From Cupriavidus alkaliphilus (GTDB lineage: Bacteria; Pseudomonadota; Gammaproteobacteria; Burkholderiales; Burkholderiaceae), in assembly GCF_900094595.1 (NCBI RefSeq), contig NZ_FMAD01000019.1, forward strand, positions 22,474 through 86,473: a stretch of DNA of 64,000 nt, in the 5' to 3' direction. A program made the position numbers and the translations under genes. The notes under the pieces are model-generated. The model saw only the letters and a program-made list of their open reading frames with translations, ran no database searches and was not told the DNA's origin. Below, one piece after another: positions 43,205-53,497 of this stretch (positions are counted from its first letter, which is position 1; each line of letters starts with the position of its first letter).

Positions 43205-43624
43205 ATGTTCTTCCCCCCTTCCCTGTGATGAACCCCGTTCGAAGCGATCGGCCCTGTTGTCGATATGCCGCGGCGGCCGGGCCTGCCGCTGCGTTCCCCG
43301 CAATGTAGCGGATTCGCGGCCTGGTCTGGAATGGAGGCCGGCCCCACTGTTCGTGCGGCGCAACACATGATGCGCTTGACCCATGCCTAAGCGCTATGTA
43401 TAAAGAGCGCGTGGGTAGAAGCGGTCGATTGGACAGCAGCGGTGCAATGCCGCGAGGTTCAACTGGAGATTGCTCACTGACGGAGTGTTTCGTCGGTGGC
43501 GCAGTGCTCCAACAGCTCCCCTGACAAAGACTCCCGATCGCAGCATGCAAGGCCGGCCCCGCGGCGTTGTTCGCGCGCGCCCGCCGCATGCGTGTCCAAC
43601 CTAGTCATTGTTAGGGGATCTCCC
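43205..43624. other. Divergent intergenic region containing a long 5' leader
   Basis: 420 bases without a gene I can support. It carries the promoter at 43376-43404 reading into the amidohydrolase operon, leaving a predicted leader of about 210 bases that ends in TTAGGGGATCTCCC before the ATG at 43625. I could not match the leader to a known riboswitch by eye. Confidence 0.5.
43376..43404 (+). promoter_or_regulatory. Sigma-70-type promoter of the amidohydrolase/UbiD operon
   Basis: TTGACC (43376-43381), a 17-base spacer and TATAAA (43399-43404): five of six matches in each box, with ideal spacing. It is the best promoter seen in the window. Confidence 0.65.
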
Positions 43625-44527
43625 ATGATCATCGACACCAGCTGTTATCCGACGAACCTGGTGGACCTGGCCTGGCGCCACGACGGCGACCCGTTCACCG
43701 GCGAGCGCCTGATCCAGATGATGGACGGCCCATTCACCATCAACGGCAAGCCGCGCCGCATCGACAAGGCCTTTATCCAGCCGCCGCAGGGCAACACCAT
43801 CTACACCTACACCGACGGCGTGAAGTCGGGCAGCGAATCGATCGACGCGTACATGGCGTACACGGTCGAGATGGTCAAGAAGTATCCCGACCGTTTTATC
43901 GGCTGCTTCGTCTACAACCCGCGCTGCGGCGTGCAGAACGGCGTCAACGCGATCGAGCACTACGTGAAGACGCTGGGCTTCAAGATGGTCCAGTTCCAGG
44001 CCAACATGCACGCCTACCGCCCGGACCGCGCGCTCGACTGGCTGCGCCCGGCGCTGCAGAAATGCGCCGAGCTCGGCGTGCTGGTCAAGCTGCATACCGG
44101 CGACGGCCCTTACAGCATCCCGACCGAATGGGTGCCGATGATGAAGGAGTTCCCGACCGTGAATTTCATCATGGCCCACTTCGGCGTGCAGACCGGCGGC
44201 GTGTACTGCTTCGAGCCGTTCCAGATGGCGATGGACATGCCCAACGTGTACTGCGAATCGGGCTGGTGCCTGCAGTCGCGCATCGTCGAGTTCGCCAAGG
44301 TCCTGCCCAAGCACAAGATCCTGTTCGGTTCCGATACCCCGCCCAACGAGCCCGGCATGTGGCTGCGCCTGCTGGAAGTGCTGTGCTTCGAGCCGCCCCA
44401 GGGCCTGAACCTGGATGAAGACACGCTCGAGGACTACCTCGGCAACAACGTCGCCCGGATGATCGGCCTGGAGCCGACGCCGGTGCCGCGCACGCTGGAA
44501 GAAGCGAAAGCGCGCCTGGCCGCATAA
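43625..44527 (+). CDS. COG2159 amidohydrolase paralogue 1, HxH metal motif missing
   Basis: 300 residues, TIM-barrel amidohydrolase-2 fold as in ACMSD and gamma-resorcylate decarboxylase. The N-terminal strand reads MIIDTSCYPTN where the tandem paralogue has MIIDTHLHPTN, so both histidines of the HxH metal site are replaced (Ser6 and Tyr8). Other ligand positions are kept: LHTGDGP (His157), AHFGVQTGG (His185) and FGSDTPPNEPG (Asp237). The enzyme may bind metal differently, act only as a partner of paralogue 2, or use another mechanism. First gene of the catabolic operon; 44 bases separate it from paralogue 2. Confidence 0.85.
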   Translation: MIIDTSCYPTNLVDLAWRHDGDPFTGERLIQMMDGPFTINGKPRRIDKAFIQPPQGNTIYTYTDGVKSGSESIDAYMAYTVEMVKKYPDRFIGCFVYNPRCGVQNGVNAIEHYVKTLGFKMVQFQANMHAYRPDRALDWLRPALQKCAELGVLVKLHTGDGPYSIPTEWVPMMKEFPTVNFIMAHFGVQTGGVYCFEPFQMAMDMPNVYCESGWCLQSRIVEFAKVLPKHKILFGSDTPPNEPGMWLRLLEVLCFEPPQGLNLDEDTLEDYLGNNVARMIGLEPTPVPRTLEEAKARLAA

Positions 44528-44571
44528 GCCCCGCACCCGCGCCAACGACAACGGACTCCGGAGCACCCGAC

Positions 44572-45486
44572 ATGATTATCGACACCCACCTGCACCCGAC
44601 CAACCTGGTCGACGAAGCCTGGCGCCACACCGGCGAGCCCTTCAACGGCGAGCGCATGCTCAAGATGATGGACGGCCCCTACATGATCAACGGCAAGCCG
44701 CGCCGCATCGACATGGGCTTTATCCAGCCGCCGCCGGGCAACACCGGCTACCGCGACGGCAACCGCCGCGGCCGCGAAGGCATCCGCGACTACATGGCGT
44801 ATATCGCCGAGCTGTGCCAGAAGTACCCCGACCGCTTTATCGGCAACTTCACCTTCAACCCGCGCTGGGGCCCGGAAGAAGGCGCGCTGGAGCTGGAATT
44901 CCACGTCAAGGAGTACGGCTTCAAGATGCTGAAGCTGCATGCCAACATGCACGGCTACCGGCCCGACCGCGCGCTCGACTGGCTGCGCCCGGCGATGAAG
45001 GTCTGCGCCAAGTACAACGTGGTGGTGCTGATCCACACCGGCGACGGCCCGTACACCATCCCGACCATGTTCTACCCGATCATCCGCGAATTCCCGATGG
45101 TCAATTTCATCATCGGGCATTTCGGCATCCAGACCGGCGGCAACTATTCGTTCGAGGCGTTCTGGATGGCGATGGACACGCCCAACGTGTACTGCGAATC
45201 GGGCTGGTGCTTCCAGTCGCGCATCGTCGAGTTCGCGCGCCAGCTGCCGCGCGACAAGATCGTGTTCGGCACCGACACGCCGCCCAACGAGCCCGGCATG
45301 TGGCTGCGCGAGCTGGAAATGCTGTGCGGCCCCGCGCCGCAGGGCATGGACCTGGACGAGGACGGGCTCGAGGACTACATGGGCAACAACATCGCCCGGC
45401 TGGTCGGCATCGAGCCCACGGCGCCGCCCAGGACGCAGGAAGAGGCGCTGGCGCGGCTGAAGGATACCTACGCCAGCACACGCTAG
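44572..45486 (+). CDS. COG2159 amidohydrolase paralogue 2, intact metal site
   Basis: 304 residues, very similar along its whole length to the preceding gene, so the pair arose by tandem duplication. The metal ligands are complete: DTHLH (His6, His8), IHTGDGP (His155), GHFGIQTGG (His183) and FGTDTPPNEPG (Asp235). ACMSD-family members catalyse non-oxidative decarboxylation of aromatic or semialdehyde acids, and others hydrolyse C-N or C-C bonds; the reaction here is unknown. GGAG lies 12 bases before the ATG (GGAGCACCCGAC). The UbiD gene follows after a 103-base gap with a hairpin. Confidence 0.88.
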   Translation: MIIDTHLHPTNLVDEAWRHTGEPFNGERMLKMMDGPYMINGKPRRIDMGFIQPPPGNTGYRDGNRRGREGIRDYMAYIAELCQKYPDRFIGNFTFNPRWGPEEGALELEFHVKEYGFKMLKLHANMHGYRPDRALDWLRPAMKVCAKYNVVVLIHTGDGPYTIPTMFYPIIREFPMVNFIIGHFGIQTGGNYSFEAFWMAMDTPNVYCESGWCFQSRIVEFARQLPRDKIVFGTDTPPNEPGMWLRELEMLCGPAPQGMDLDEDGLEDYMGNNIARLVGIEPTAPPRTQEEALARLKDTYASTR

Positions 45487-45517
45487 CCGGTAGCAGTTCG
45501 GCAGGCAGGCACGGCAC

Positions 45518-45544
45518 GGCGGCCGGGCGCATTTCCCGGCCGCC
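45518..45544 (+). repeat. Intercistronic hairpin before ubiD-type gene
   Basis: GGCGGCCGGG (45518-45527), loop CGCATTT and CCCGGCCGCC (45535-45544): a perfect 10-base stem without a T-tract. It probably shapes mRNA processing or stability between the amidohydrolase and UbiD genes rather than ending transcription. Confidence 0.6.
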
Positions 45545-45589
45545 GGGGCAGCCTTCGCCCTGGCCCACCCTGACCACAGGAGCCGACTC

Positions 45590-47032
45590 ATGAACGCACC
45601 CTCAGCGCCCTTTGCCCCGGCGGCAGCGGCGCACAAGCCTTTCCACGATACCTCGCAGGATTTCCACCAGTTCCTGGCGGCCTACCGCGAGGCCTTTCCC
45701 GAAGACGTGCTGCATATCCGCGAGCCGGTCGGCGCCGACCAGGACCCGACCGCGCTGGTGTGGGCGCTGGCCGCGCAAGGGCGCCATCCGGCCCTGCTGT
45801 TCGACCACGTCGAAGGGCTGGGCACATCGCTCGCGACCAATCTCTTTGCCTCGCGCGAGCGCGTGGGGCGCATGCTCGGCGGCGTGTCGCCCGCCGGCAT
45901 CCATGCCGAATACCAGGCCCGCAGCCGCCGCATGGTGGCGCCGCGCGTGCTCGACAGCGGCGCCGTCACCGGCCACGTCGAGACGCAGCACATCGACCTG
46001 CGCACGATCCCGGCGATCCGGCATTTCGCCACCGACCGCGGCCCCTACATCACCAACGCGATCCTGATCGCGGAAGACCCCGACAGCGGCATCGGCAACG
46101 CCAGCTACCACCGCTCGATGCTGCATTCGCCCACCGAGATCGCCACCAGCCTGCATTCGCGCGGCCACCTGTGGCGCATGCAGCAGCGCGCCGCCGAACT
46201 GGGCCGTGCGCTGCCGGTGGCGATGGTGATCGGCGCGCATCCGTTGTTCATGCTGGCCGGCGCCGCGCGGCTGCCGTTCGGCGTTGACGAGCGCCATGTC
46301 GCCGGCGGCCTGTTCGGCGCGCCGCTGGAAGTGGTACGCACGCCGCGCCACGGCATCCTGGTGCCGGCGCATGCCGAGATCGTGCTCGAAGGCGTGATCG
46401 ATCCCGAGGCGCGCGTCGACGAAGGCCCGTTCGGCGAGTTCACCGGCTACTCGTCGGACCGCTCGACCAACAACCTGCTGCGCGTGCAGAGCGTGATGCG
46501 GCGCACGGACGCGTGGCTGGTCGACGTGGTCGGCGGCAACTCGGCCGAGCACCTGAACCTGGGCCGCATCCCGCGCGAGTCAGAGATGGTGGAGAAACTC
46601 CGCGAGCGCTTCCCCGGCGTCACCGCGGTGCACTACCCCAGCTCCGGCACGCATTTCCACGCCTACGTGGCACTGCGCCAGAGCCGCCCGGGCGAGGCCC
46701 GCCAGGTGATGCTGGGCCTGCTCGGCTGGGACCCGTACCTGAAGACGGTGGTCGCGGTGGACGAGGACGTCGACATCACGCGCGACGAGGAAGTGCTGTG
46801 GGCCATGGCCACGCACCTGCAGCCGCACCTGGACGTGGTGGTGGTGGACGGCCTGCCCGGCAGCGCGCTCGATCCGTCGGCATCCGGTGTCGGCACCACG
46901 TCACGCATGGGACTGGATGCGACGCGCGGACCGAATTTCGACGGCATGCGCGCGCGCATCGATCCTGCCGCGATGGCGCGCGCGGCCGCGCTGCTGGCGC
47001 GGCTGGAGCGTGCGGCATCCCACGTGCCGTGA
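45590..47032 (+). CDS. UbiD-family prenyl-FMN-dependent decarboxylase
   Basis: 480 residues. The UbiD catalytic region reads VLEGVIDPEARVDEGPFGEF, with Glu residues in the spacing of the Fdc1 E-R-E triad, and the metal/phosphate region carries IGNASYHRSMLHSP. The C-terminal dimer region has VVVDGLPGSALDPSA. Such enzymes reversibly decarboxylate aromatic, heteroaromatic or alpha,beta-unsaturated acids using prenylated FMN from UbiX. It differs from housekeeping UbiD in having an N-terminal extension and in its operon of amidohydrolases, permease and molybdenum hydroxylase. The start has AGGAG 9 bases upstream (ACAGGAGCCGACTC-ATG). Confidence 0.9.
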   Translation: MNAPSAPFAPAAAAHKPFHDTSQDFHQFLAAYREAFPEDVLHIREPVGADQDPTALVWALAAQGRHPALLFDHVEGLGTSLATNLFASRERVGRMLGGVSPAGIHAEYQARSRRMVAPRVLDSGAVTGHVETQHIDLRTIPAIRHFATDRGPYITNAILIAEDPDSGIGNASYHRSMLHSPTEIATSLHSRGHLWRMQQRAAELGRALPVAMVIGAHPLFMLAGAARLPFGVDERHVAGGLFGAPLEVVRTPRHGILVPAHAEIVLEGVIDPEARVDEGPFGEFTGYSSDRSTNNLLRVQSVMRRTDAWLVDVVGGNSAEHLNLGRIPRESEMVEKLRERFPGVTAVHYPSSGTHFHAYVALRQSRPGEARQVMLGLLGWDPYLKTVVAVDEDVDITRDEEVLWAMATHLQPHLDVVVVDGLPGSALDPSASGVGTTSRMGLDATRGPNFDGMRARIDPAAMARAAALLARLERAASHVP

Positions 47033-47061
47033 GGCGCGGCTCAGGGATAACCCGCTGAAAA

Positions 47062-47100
47062 CGGCGGATTCATCGTTTCACCCGATCGATAAATCCGCCG
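47062..47100 (+). repeat. Imperfect hairpin between UbiD-type and NCS2 genes
   Basis: CGGCGGATT (47062-47070) pairs with AATCCGCCG (47092-47100), and ATCG/CGAT inside can extend the stem. No T-run follows; a second intercistronic structure in this operon. Confidence 0.5.
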
Positions 47101-47269
47101 CGAACGTTGTACCTTCCCTGCGCCGCTGTCATGCTGGACTGACAAGACAGGACTGGCGCGGGCTTCGCACGAGAGGATGGCACGACCATCCCGCAGAGGA
47201 AACGCCGGCGACCTTGGCGACACGTTAGCGCAATGCGCAACCGGCGTGATACCGACCAAAGGAGACAGC

Positions 47270-48661
47270 ATGAACCCCACCCTGCCTACGCAAGGGCATG
47301 CCCCCGTGCATCCCGTCGACGAGGTCCTGCCCCCGCCCCGCCTGCTTGCCCTGGGCCTGCAGCATGTGCTGGTGATGTATGCCGGCGCCATTGCCGTACC
47401 CATGATCATCGGCGGCGCGCTCAAGCTGCCCAAGGACCAGGTGGCTTTCCTGATTGCCGCCGACCTGTTCTGCTGCGGCCTGGTGACGATGATCCAGAGC
47501 ATCGGCATCTGGAAGGTCGGCATCCGGCTGCCGGTGATGATGGGCGTCACCTTTACCGCGATCGCGCCGATCATCGCCACCGGCTCCAATCCGTCGCTGG
47601 GGCTGCCGGCGGTGTTCGGCGCGGTGATGGTGGCGGGCATCTTCACTTACTTTGCCGCGCCTTATGTCGGCAAGATGGTGCGCTGGTTCCCGCCGGTGGT
47701 GACCGGCACCGTGGTGCTGGTGATCGGGGTCTCGCTGATGCGGGTCGGCATCAACTGGGCAGCGGGCGGCAACCCCACCATCAACACCGCGGCCGGCCCC
47801 GTGCCCAACCCCAATTTCGGCCTCCCGGTGAACATTGCCATCGCCACCGCGGTGCTGTGCACGGTGCTGGCGCTGGTAGCGTTCGCGCGCGGCTTCCTGT
47901 GCAACGTGGCGGTGCTGATCGGCATTGCGGTGGGCTTCGTGATCGCGCTGGCGCTGGGCAAGGTGAATTTCGACGGCCTGCATAACGCGCACTGGGTCGA
48001 GTTCATCACGCCCTTCCACTTCGGCTGGCCCACCTTCGATGCCATGACCGCGGTCACGCTGTGCGTGGTGATGATCGTGATCATGATCGAGGGCGTGGGC
48101 CAGTTCCTGGCGCTGGGAGAAATCGTCGACCGCCCAGTCGGCCCCGAAGACCTCGCGCGCGGCCTGCGCGCGGACGGCGTCGGGGCATTGGTGGGGGCGG
48201 TGTTCAACACCTTCACCTACACCTCCTACGCACAGAACGTGGGGCTGGTCCAGGTCACCGGCGTGCGCAGCCGCTGGGTCTGCGCCACTGCCGGCGGCAT
48301 CCTGGTCGTGCTGGGCTGCCTGCCCAAGCTGGCCTTCTTCGCGGCCTCGATCCCGCAGTACGTGCTGGGCGGCGCGGCGCTGGTGATGTTCGGCATGGTC
48401 GCGGCCACGGGCGTGCGCATCCTCGGCCATGTGGACTTTGTCGAGAACAAGAAGAACGCCTACATCGTCGCCGTCAGCGTGGCACTGGGCATGATCCCGC
48501 TGGTGTCGGACAAGTTCTTCGCGCAGATGCCGGAGCTGCTGGCCAAGTTCTGCCAGAACGGCATCCTGCTAGGCACCCTGACCGCGGTGCTGCTGAACCT
48601 GCTCTTCAACGCGCGTTCGCCGGCCCCCCAGCCCCACGGCCTGGCCAAGGAACCGGCATGA
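47270..48661 (+). CDS. NCS2-family nucleobase:cation symporter 1
   Basis: 463 residues, about 14 transmembrane segments. It carries the NCS2 motif QNVGLVQVTGVRSRWV, and LGLQHVLVMYAGAIAVPMI near the N-terminus is typical of xanthine/uracil permeases. It takes up a purine, pyrimidine or similar heterocycle with a cation. The start is fixed by AAAGGAGA 6 bases upstream. It follows the UbiD gene on the same strand by 237 bases and ends 25 bases from the convergent LysR gene. A paralogue lies at 56716-58065. Confidence 0.9.
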   Translation: MNPTLPTQGHAPVHPVDEVLPPPRLLALGLQHVLVMYAGAIAVPMIIGGALKLPKDQVAFLIAADLFCCGLVTMIQSIGIWKVGIRLPVMMGVTFTAIAPIIATGSNPSLGLPAVFGAVMVAGIFTYFAAPYVGKMVRWFPPVVTGTVVLVIGVSLMRVGINWAAGGNPTINTAAGPVPNPNFGLPVNIAIATAVLCTVLALVAFARGFLCNVAVLIGIAVGFVIALALGKVNFDGLHNAHWVEFITPFHFGWPTFDAMTAVTLCVVMIVIMIEGVGQFLALGEIVDRPVGPEDLARGLRADGVGALVGAVFNTFTYTSYAQNVGLVQVTGVRSRWVCATAGGILVVLGCLPKLAFFAASIPQYVLGGAALVMFGMVAATGVRILGHVDFVENKKNAYIVAVSVALGMIPLVSDKFFAQMPELLAKFCQNGILLGTLTAVLLNLLFNARSPAPQPHGLAKEPA

Positions 48662-48686
48662 CGTAGCCAGCCGCGGTCAGAGGTAG

Positions 48687-49610
48687 TCAGACGGCTTCGG
48701 CCAGCCTGGCGCGGTAGCGCATCAGCAAGTCGCGGAAGGCCTGGGCCGGCGGCGACAGCGACCGGTCCGCGTGCACCAGCAGCGAGATCTCGCGGTGGAT
48801 CACCGGATCGGTCGGCATCACCGTCGCCAGCCCCAGCGCGGTGGTCAGCCGCGTGACCGCCGCGCTCATCACGGCGATGCCCAGGCCGGCGTCGACCATG
48901 CCCACCATGGTCAGCGGCAGGAACACCTCGTGCACCCGCTGCAGCGTGATGCCGCGCGCGGCCAGCGCGGTGTCCAGGCAGTCGCGGATCGGGTTGCCCT
49001 TGTGCGGCCCGATCACCGGCAGCCCGGCCACGTCCTCCCAGCGCAGGGTCTTGCGCCGGCGCAGCGGATGGTGCGCGGGCATCACGATGACGAAGGCATC
49101 GTCCATCAGCCGCTGCGCGTTCAGGTCGGGCTGGCCCTCCGGGATGGTGCCGATGCCGAAATCGACCTCGCCCGAGCTGACCATCCTGGTCACTTCGTGC
49201 TCGGACACATCGTGCAGTTCCACCTTCACGCCCGGATGGCTGACGCAGAACTCGCGGATCACGCGCGGCAGCATCAGCGCCGCCTGGATCGACGACGCCG
49301 CGATCGATACGCGCCCCCGTCCCAGCGTGCGAAGTTCGCTGGAGTTCTCGATCACGCTGTCGATATCGGCCACGGCCTTCTTCACCAGCGGCAACAGCTC
49401 GGCGCCGGCTTGCGTGATGTGCAGCTGGCGCGTGTGGCGGTCGAACAGCTTCAGGCCGAGGTTGGCTTCCAGCTCATGGATCAGCGCGCTGACCGACGAC
49501 TGCGACAGGTCCAGTTTTTCGGCCGCGCGGGTGAAGTGGCGCTCCTGCGCCACGGCGATGAACGCGCGCAGCTGGCGCAGCGACACGTTCATGTTGCTGA
49601 GGTTGGGCAC
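48687..49610 (-). CDS. LysR family transcriptional regulator of the catabolic locus
   Basis: 307 residues from the GTG at 49610, which has GGAGG 8 bases upstream; the internal ATG at 49592 has none. The HTH (LRQLRAFIAVAQERHFTRAA, LSQSSVSALIHELE) and the effector domain (GRVSIAASSIQAALMLPRVI) are typical of the family. It is divergent from the molybdenum-hydroxylase operon with a 214-base gap, where it probably binds. It may also control the convergent UbiD-NCS2 transcript. Confidence 0.9.
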   Translation of the reverse strand: MPNLSNMNVSLRQLRAFIAVAQERHFTRAAEKLDLSQSSVSALIHELEANLGLKLFDRHTRQLHITQAGAELLPLVKKAVADIDSVIENSSELRTLGRGRVSIAASSIQAALMLPRVIREFCVSHPGVKVELHDVSEHEVTRMVSSGEVDFGIGTIPEGQPDLNAQRLMDDAFVIVMPAHHPLRRRKTLRWEDVAGLPVIGPHKGNPIRDCLDTALAARGITLQRVHEVFLPLTMVGMVDAGLGIAVMSAAVTRLTTALGLATVMPTDPVIHREISLLVHADRSLSPPAQAFRDLLMRYRARLAEAV

Positions 49611-49824
49611 GTTGTCTACCTCCGGGATCTCGGGGTGCGCGCTCCGCGGCGAAAAGCCAGCGCTTTCGCGGCGCGTCTGATTCAGAGGGTAACACGATCA
49701 ATTAATCCGTTTGCGGGCCTTTACCGATGAAGAGCTGCCGCCCATGATGGATTCAACGGCGCGCGCCCCACACGACCTCGGCAAGTTCGGCAGCCGCCGC
49801 CGATGGCACAGACCAGGAGGAGCA

Positions 49825-50696
49825 ATGAGAGCGTTTGAGTATTTCGAACCGGCGACGCTGGCCGAAGCCTCGGCCATGCTGCACCGATGCGGCGGCAAGG
49901 CCAGCGTGCTTGCGGGGGGCACCGATCTGCTGGTGCAGATCAAGGAGTCCGTGCGCAAGCCCGAGCAGGTCATCAACATCAAGAAGATCCCGGGCATGGA
50001 CGTGCTGACGTTCGACCCCGTGAACGGCCTGCGCATCGGCGCGCTGGTGACCACGCGCGCGGTCGAGACCTCGGGCTTCGTGCAGCGGCACTACGCCAGC
50101 CTCGCCCGGGCAGTGACGGACTTTGCCTCGATCCAGGTGCGCCATCGCGCCACCGTGGTCGGCAATGTCTGCCGCGCGTCGCCGTCGGCGGATTCGATCG
50201 CGCCCCTGGTGGCCGACGGTGCCTCGGTGCACCTGTACGGTATGTCCGGCTCGCGCGAGCTGCGCGTCGAGGACTTTGTCACCGGCGTCGGCAAGACCGC
50301 CATCGCGCCGGACGAGATCGTCACCCGCATCACCGTGCCGGCGCCGCGGCCCGGCACCGGCAAGGTTTATCTCAAGCATGGCCGCCGCGTGCAGATGGAA
50401 CTGGCCACGGTCGGCGTGGCGGTCTCGCTGACGGTGCAGGACGGCCGCTGCGCCGACGCCGGCATCGTGCTGGCGGCGGTCGGCCCCACGCCCGTGCGCG
50501 CGGTGCGCGCCGAGCACGTGCTGCGCGGCCAGCGCCTGACCGACGCCCTGATCCTGCAGGCCGCGCACGCCGCCATGGACGAGGCCCGTCCGATCAGCGA
50601 CGTGCGCGCCAGCGAGGCCTACCGGCGGCAGATGGTCAGCGTGCTGACCCGCCGCGCCCTCGAACAAGCCCTGGAGGCCGCCCTGCGCGGAGCATC

Positions 50697-50709
<13 letters not shown>
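49825..50709 (+). CDS. Molybdenum hydroxylase FAD subunit (CoxM/XdhB-like)
   Basis: 294 residues. FAD-binding motifs AGGTDL (30-35) and TVVGNVCRASPSADSIAPL are those of the xanthine dehydrogenase/CO dehydrogenase medium subunit, which passes electrons from the iron-sulfur subunit to an acceptor. The start has an excellent ribosome site (CAGGAGGAGC, 4-6 bases from ATG); a longer in-frame start at 49711 lacks one. It overlaps the next gene by 13 bases. First of a three-subunit operon followed by UbiX and CobW genes. Confidence 0.92.
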
Positions 50710-51208
<499 letters not shown>

Positions 51209-51209
<1 letters not shown>

Positions 51210-53497
51210 TGACCCACGCCGTGATCGGACACAGCGTCAAGCGCACTGACCTGCTCGACAAGGTCACCGGCAACGCCCGCTACGTTGCCGACATGCCCTT
51301 CCCCGGCCTGCTGTTCGGCAAGATCAAGCGCAGCAACGTCGCCCACGCCCGCATCCGCCGCATCGACACGTCGCGCGCGCTGGCGCTGCCCGGGGTCAAG
51401 GCGGTGCTGACCCACGAGAACGTGCCGCGCGTGCTGCACGCCGGCTCGCCGCATCCGCGCTCCGCGTCGGTGACCTGCGACCAGTACATCCTGGACGACA
51501 AGGTGCGCTACTGGGGCGAAGGCGTGGCCGCGGTGGCGGCGGTCAGCGAAGAAATCGCCGAGCGCGCGCTCGAGCTGATCGAAGTGGAATACGACACCCT
51601 GCCCGCGGTCTTCACCACCGAAGACGCGGAGCGCTCCGACGCGCCGCGCATCCATGAGCGCGAGCCCGGCGGCAACCTGGTGCTGCCGCCGGTGATCGTC
51701 AGGCGCGGCGATGTGGAAGCCGGCTTTGCCGAGGCCGACTTCATCCTCGAAGGCGTCTACGAGGGCGGCCGTCCCACCCCGGCCTACATGGAGCCCAACG
51801 TGCTCACGTGCAGCTGGGACGGCAACGGCAACCTGACGGTGTGGATCTCCACCCAGACCGCCTTCATGGTGCGCGGCATCATGGCCGAGGTGCTGGGGTT
51901 GCCGCTGCACAAGGTGCGCGTGCTGGTCGACCACATGGGCGGCGGCTTCGGCGCCAAGCAGGACCTGTTCCAGCATGAGTTCCTGTGCGCGCTGCTGGCG
52001 CGCGAGACGCGCCGGCCGGTGCGCATGGAATACACCCGCGAGGAAACCTTCCTCGGCGGCCGCACGCGCCATCCGGCCAGGATCTGGCTGAAGCAGGGCT
52101 TCCGCAACGATGGCACCATCACCGCGCGCCAGGCCAGGGTGGTGTTCAACTCAGGCGCCTATGGCTCGCACGGCCCTGGCGTGACCAACGTCGGCACCGC
52201 CGCCATGGTGTCTCTGTACCGCTGCGACAACGTGCTGCTCGAAGGCCGCTGCGTCTACACCAACAGCCCGATCGCCGGCGCATTCCGCGGCTACGGCGTG
52301 GTGCAGACCTACTACGCGCTCGACGTGCAGATGGACGAGGCCGCCGCGCACCTGGGCATGGACCCCGCCGAACTCAAGCTCAGGAACGCCGTGCGCGAAG
52401 GCGACATCGCGCCCTCTAACCATCCGCTGATCGGGCACGGCCTGGAGGCCTGCATCGCGCACGGCATGGCCCTGCTCGACTGGCCCGCGCTGCGCCGCCG
52501 CGCGCGCGACACCAGCGGCCCGGTCCGCACCGGCTGGGGCCTGGGCTGCGAGATGCACGGCAGCAGCGCCTATCCCGGCATCAAGGAACAGGGCAACGCC
52601 ATCATCAAGATGAACGAGGACGGCACCGTGGTGCTGCTGACCGGCGCGGCGGGGCTGGGGACCGGCGCGCATACCGCCCTGGCGCAGATCGTGGCGGAAG
52701 AACTGACGTTGCCGTTCGAAGCGGTATCGGTGGTACACGGCGACACCGACGTGGTCCCCTGGGACATCGGCGCCTTTGCCAGCCACACCACCTACATGGT
52801 CGGCAAGGCCGCGCAGATGGCGGCGGGCGAGATCAAGCGGCAGCTGTTCGAGCGCGCCGCGAAGCTGATGGAGTGCGAGCCCGACGCCCTGACGCTGGCC
52901 GGCGGCGTCATCGCCGTGCGCGACCGCGACGGCCCCACGCTGACGGTGCGCGAGGCGGTGATGCCACGCAAGGGCATTCCCGCCGCGCAGCTGGTGGGTA
53001 CTACCACCTACCACCCGACCAAGTCGTATTCGTTCGCGGCGCATTTTGTCGAGGTGGCGGTCGACACCGAGACCGGCTTCATCACCGTGCGGCAGGTGGT
53101 GCCGGTGCACGACGTCGGCAAGGTGATCCATCCGGTGGCGGCCGCGGGCCAGATCGAAGGCGGCATCCAGCAGGGCATCGGCCACACGCTGTACGAGGAC
53201 TATCAGATCGACATGCGCACCGGCCGCTCGCTCAACGCCAACTTCGTCGACTACAAGATGCCGCTGGCGATGGATATGCCCGAGATCCGCACCGTGATCC
53301 TCGAAGCCGCGCCGGATCCCGGCGGCCCGTTCGGCGCCAAGGGCGTGGGCGAAGACCCGATCGTCGCGATCGGGCCGGCGATTGCCAATGCGGTGTTCGA
53401 TGCCATCGGCGTGCGCTTCCGGCACTACCCGATCAAGCCTGAACAAGTCCTGCAGGCGCTGGCAGAGAAGGCGGCACAGGAAGGTAGCCAGCCATGA
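51209..53497 (+). CDS. Molybdenum hydroxylase molybdopterin-binding large subunit
   Basis: 762 residues from the ATG at 51209 (a second ATG lies three bases upstream; AGGAGG ends 4 bases before the one chosen). The N-terminal a/b hammerhead (VKRTDLLDKVTGNARYVADM) precedes the Mo-binding domain with Gln216 in STQTAF, GGGFGAKQ (244-251), AFRGYG (358-363) and the catalytic Glu in GAKGVGEDP near the C-terminus. Compared with xanthine dehydrogenase, Glu802 (bovine) is Gln251, the Arg880 position seems to be Leu and Phe914 is Tyr362, so xanthine is an unlikely substrate. It probably hydroxylates a C-H next to nitrogen in a heteroaromatic ring. Confidence 0.9.
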
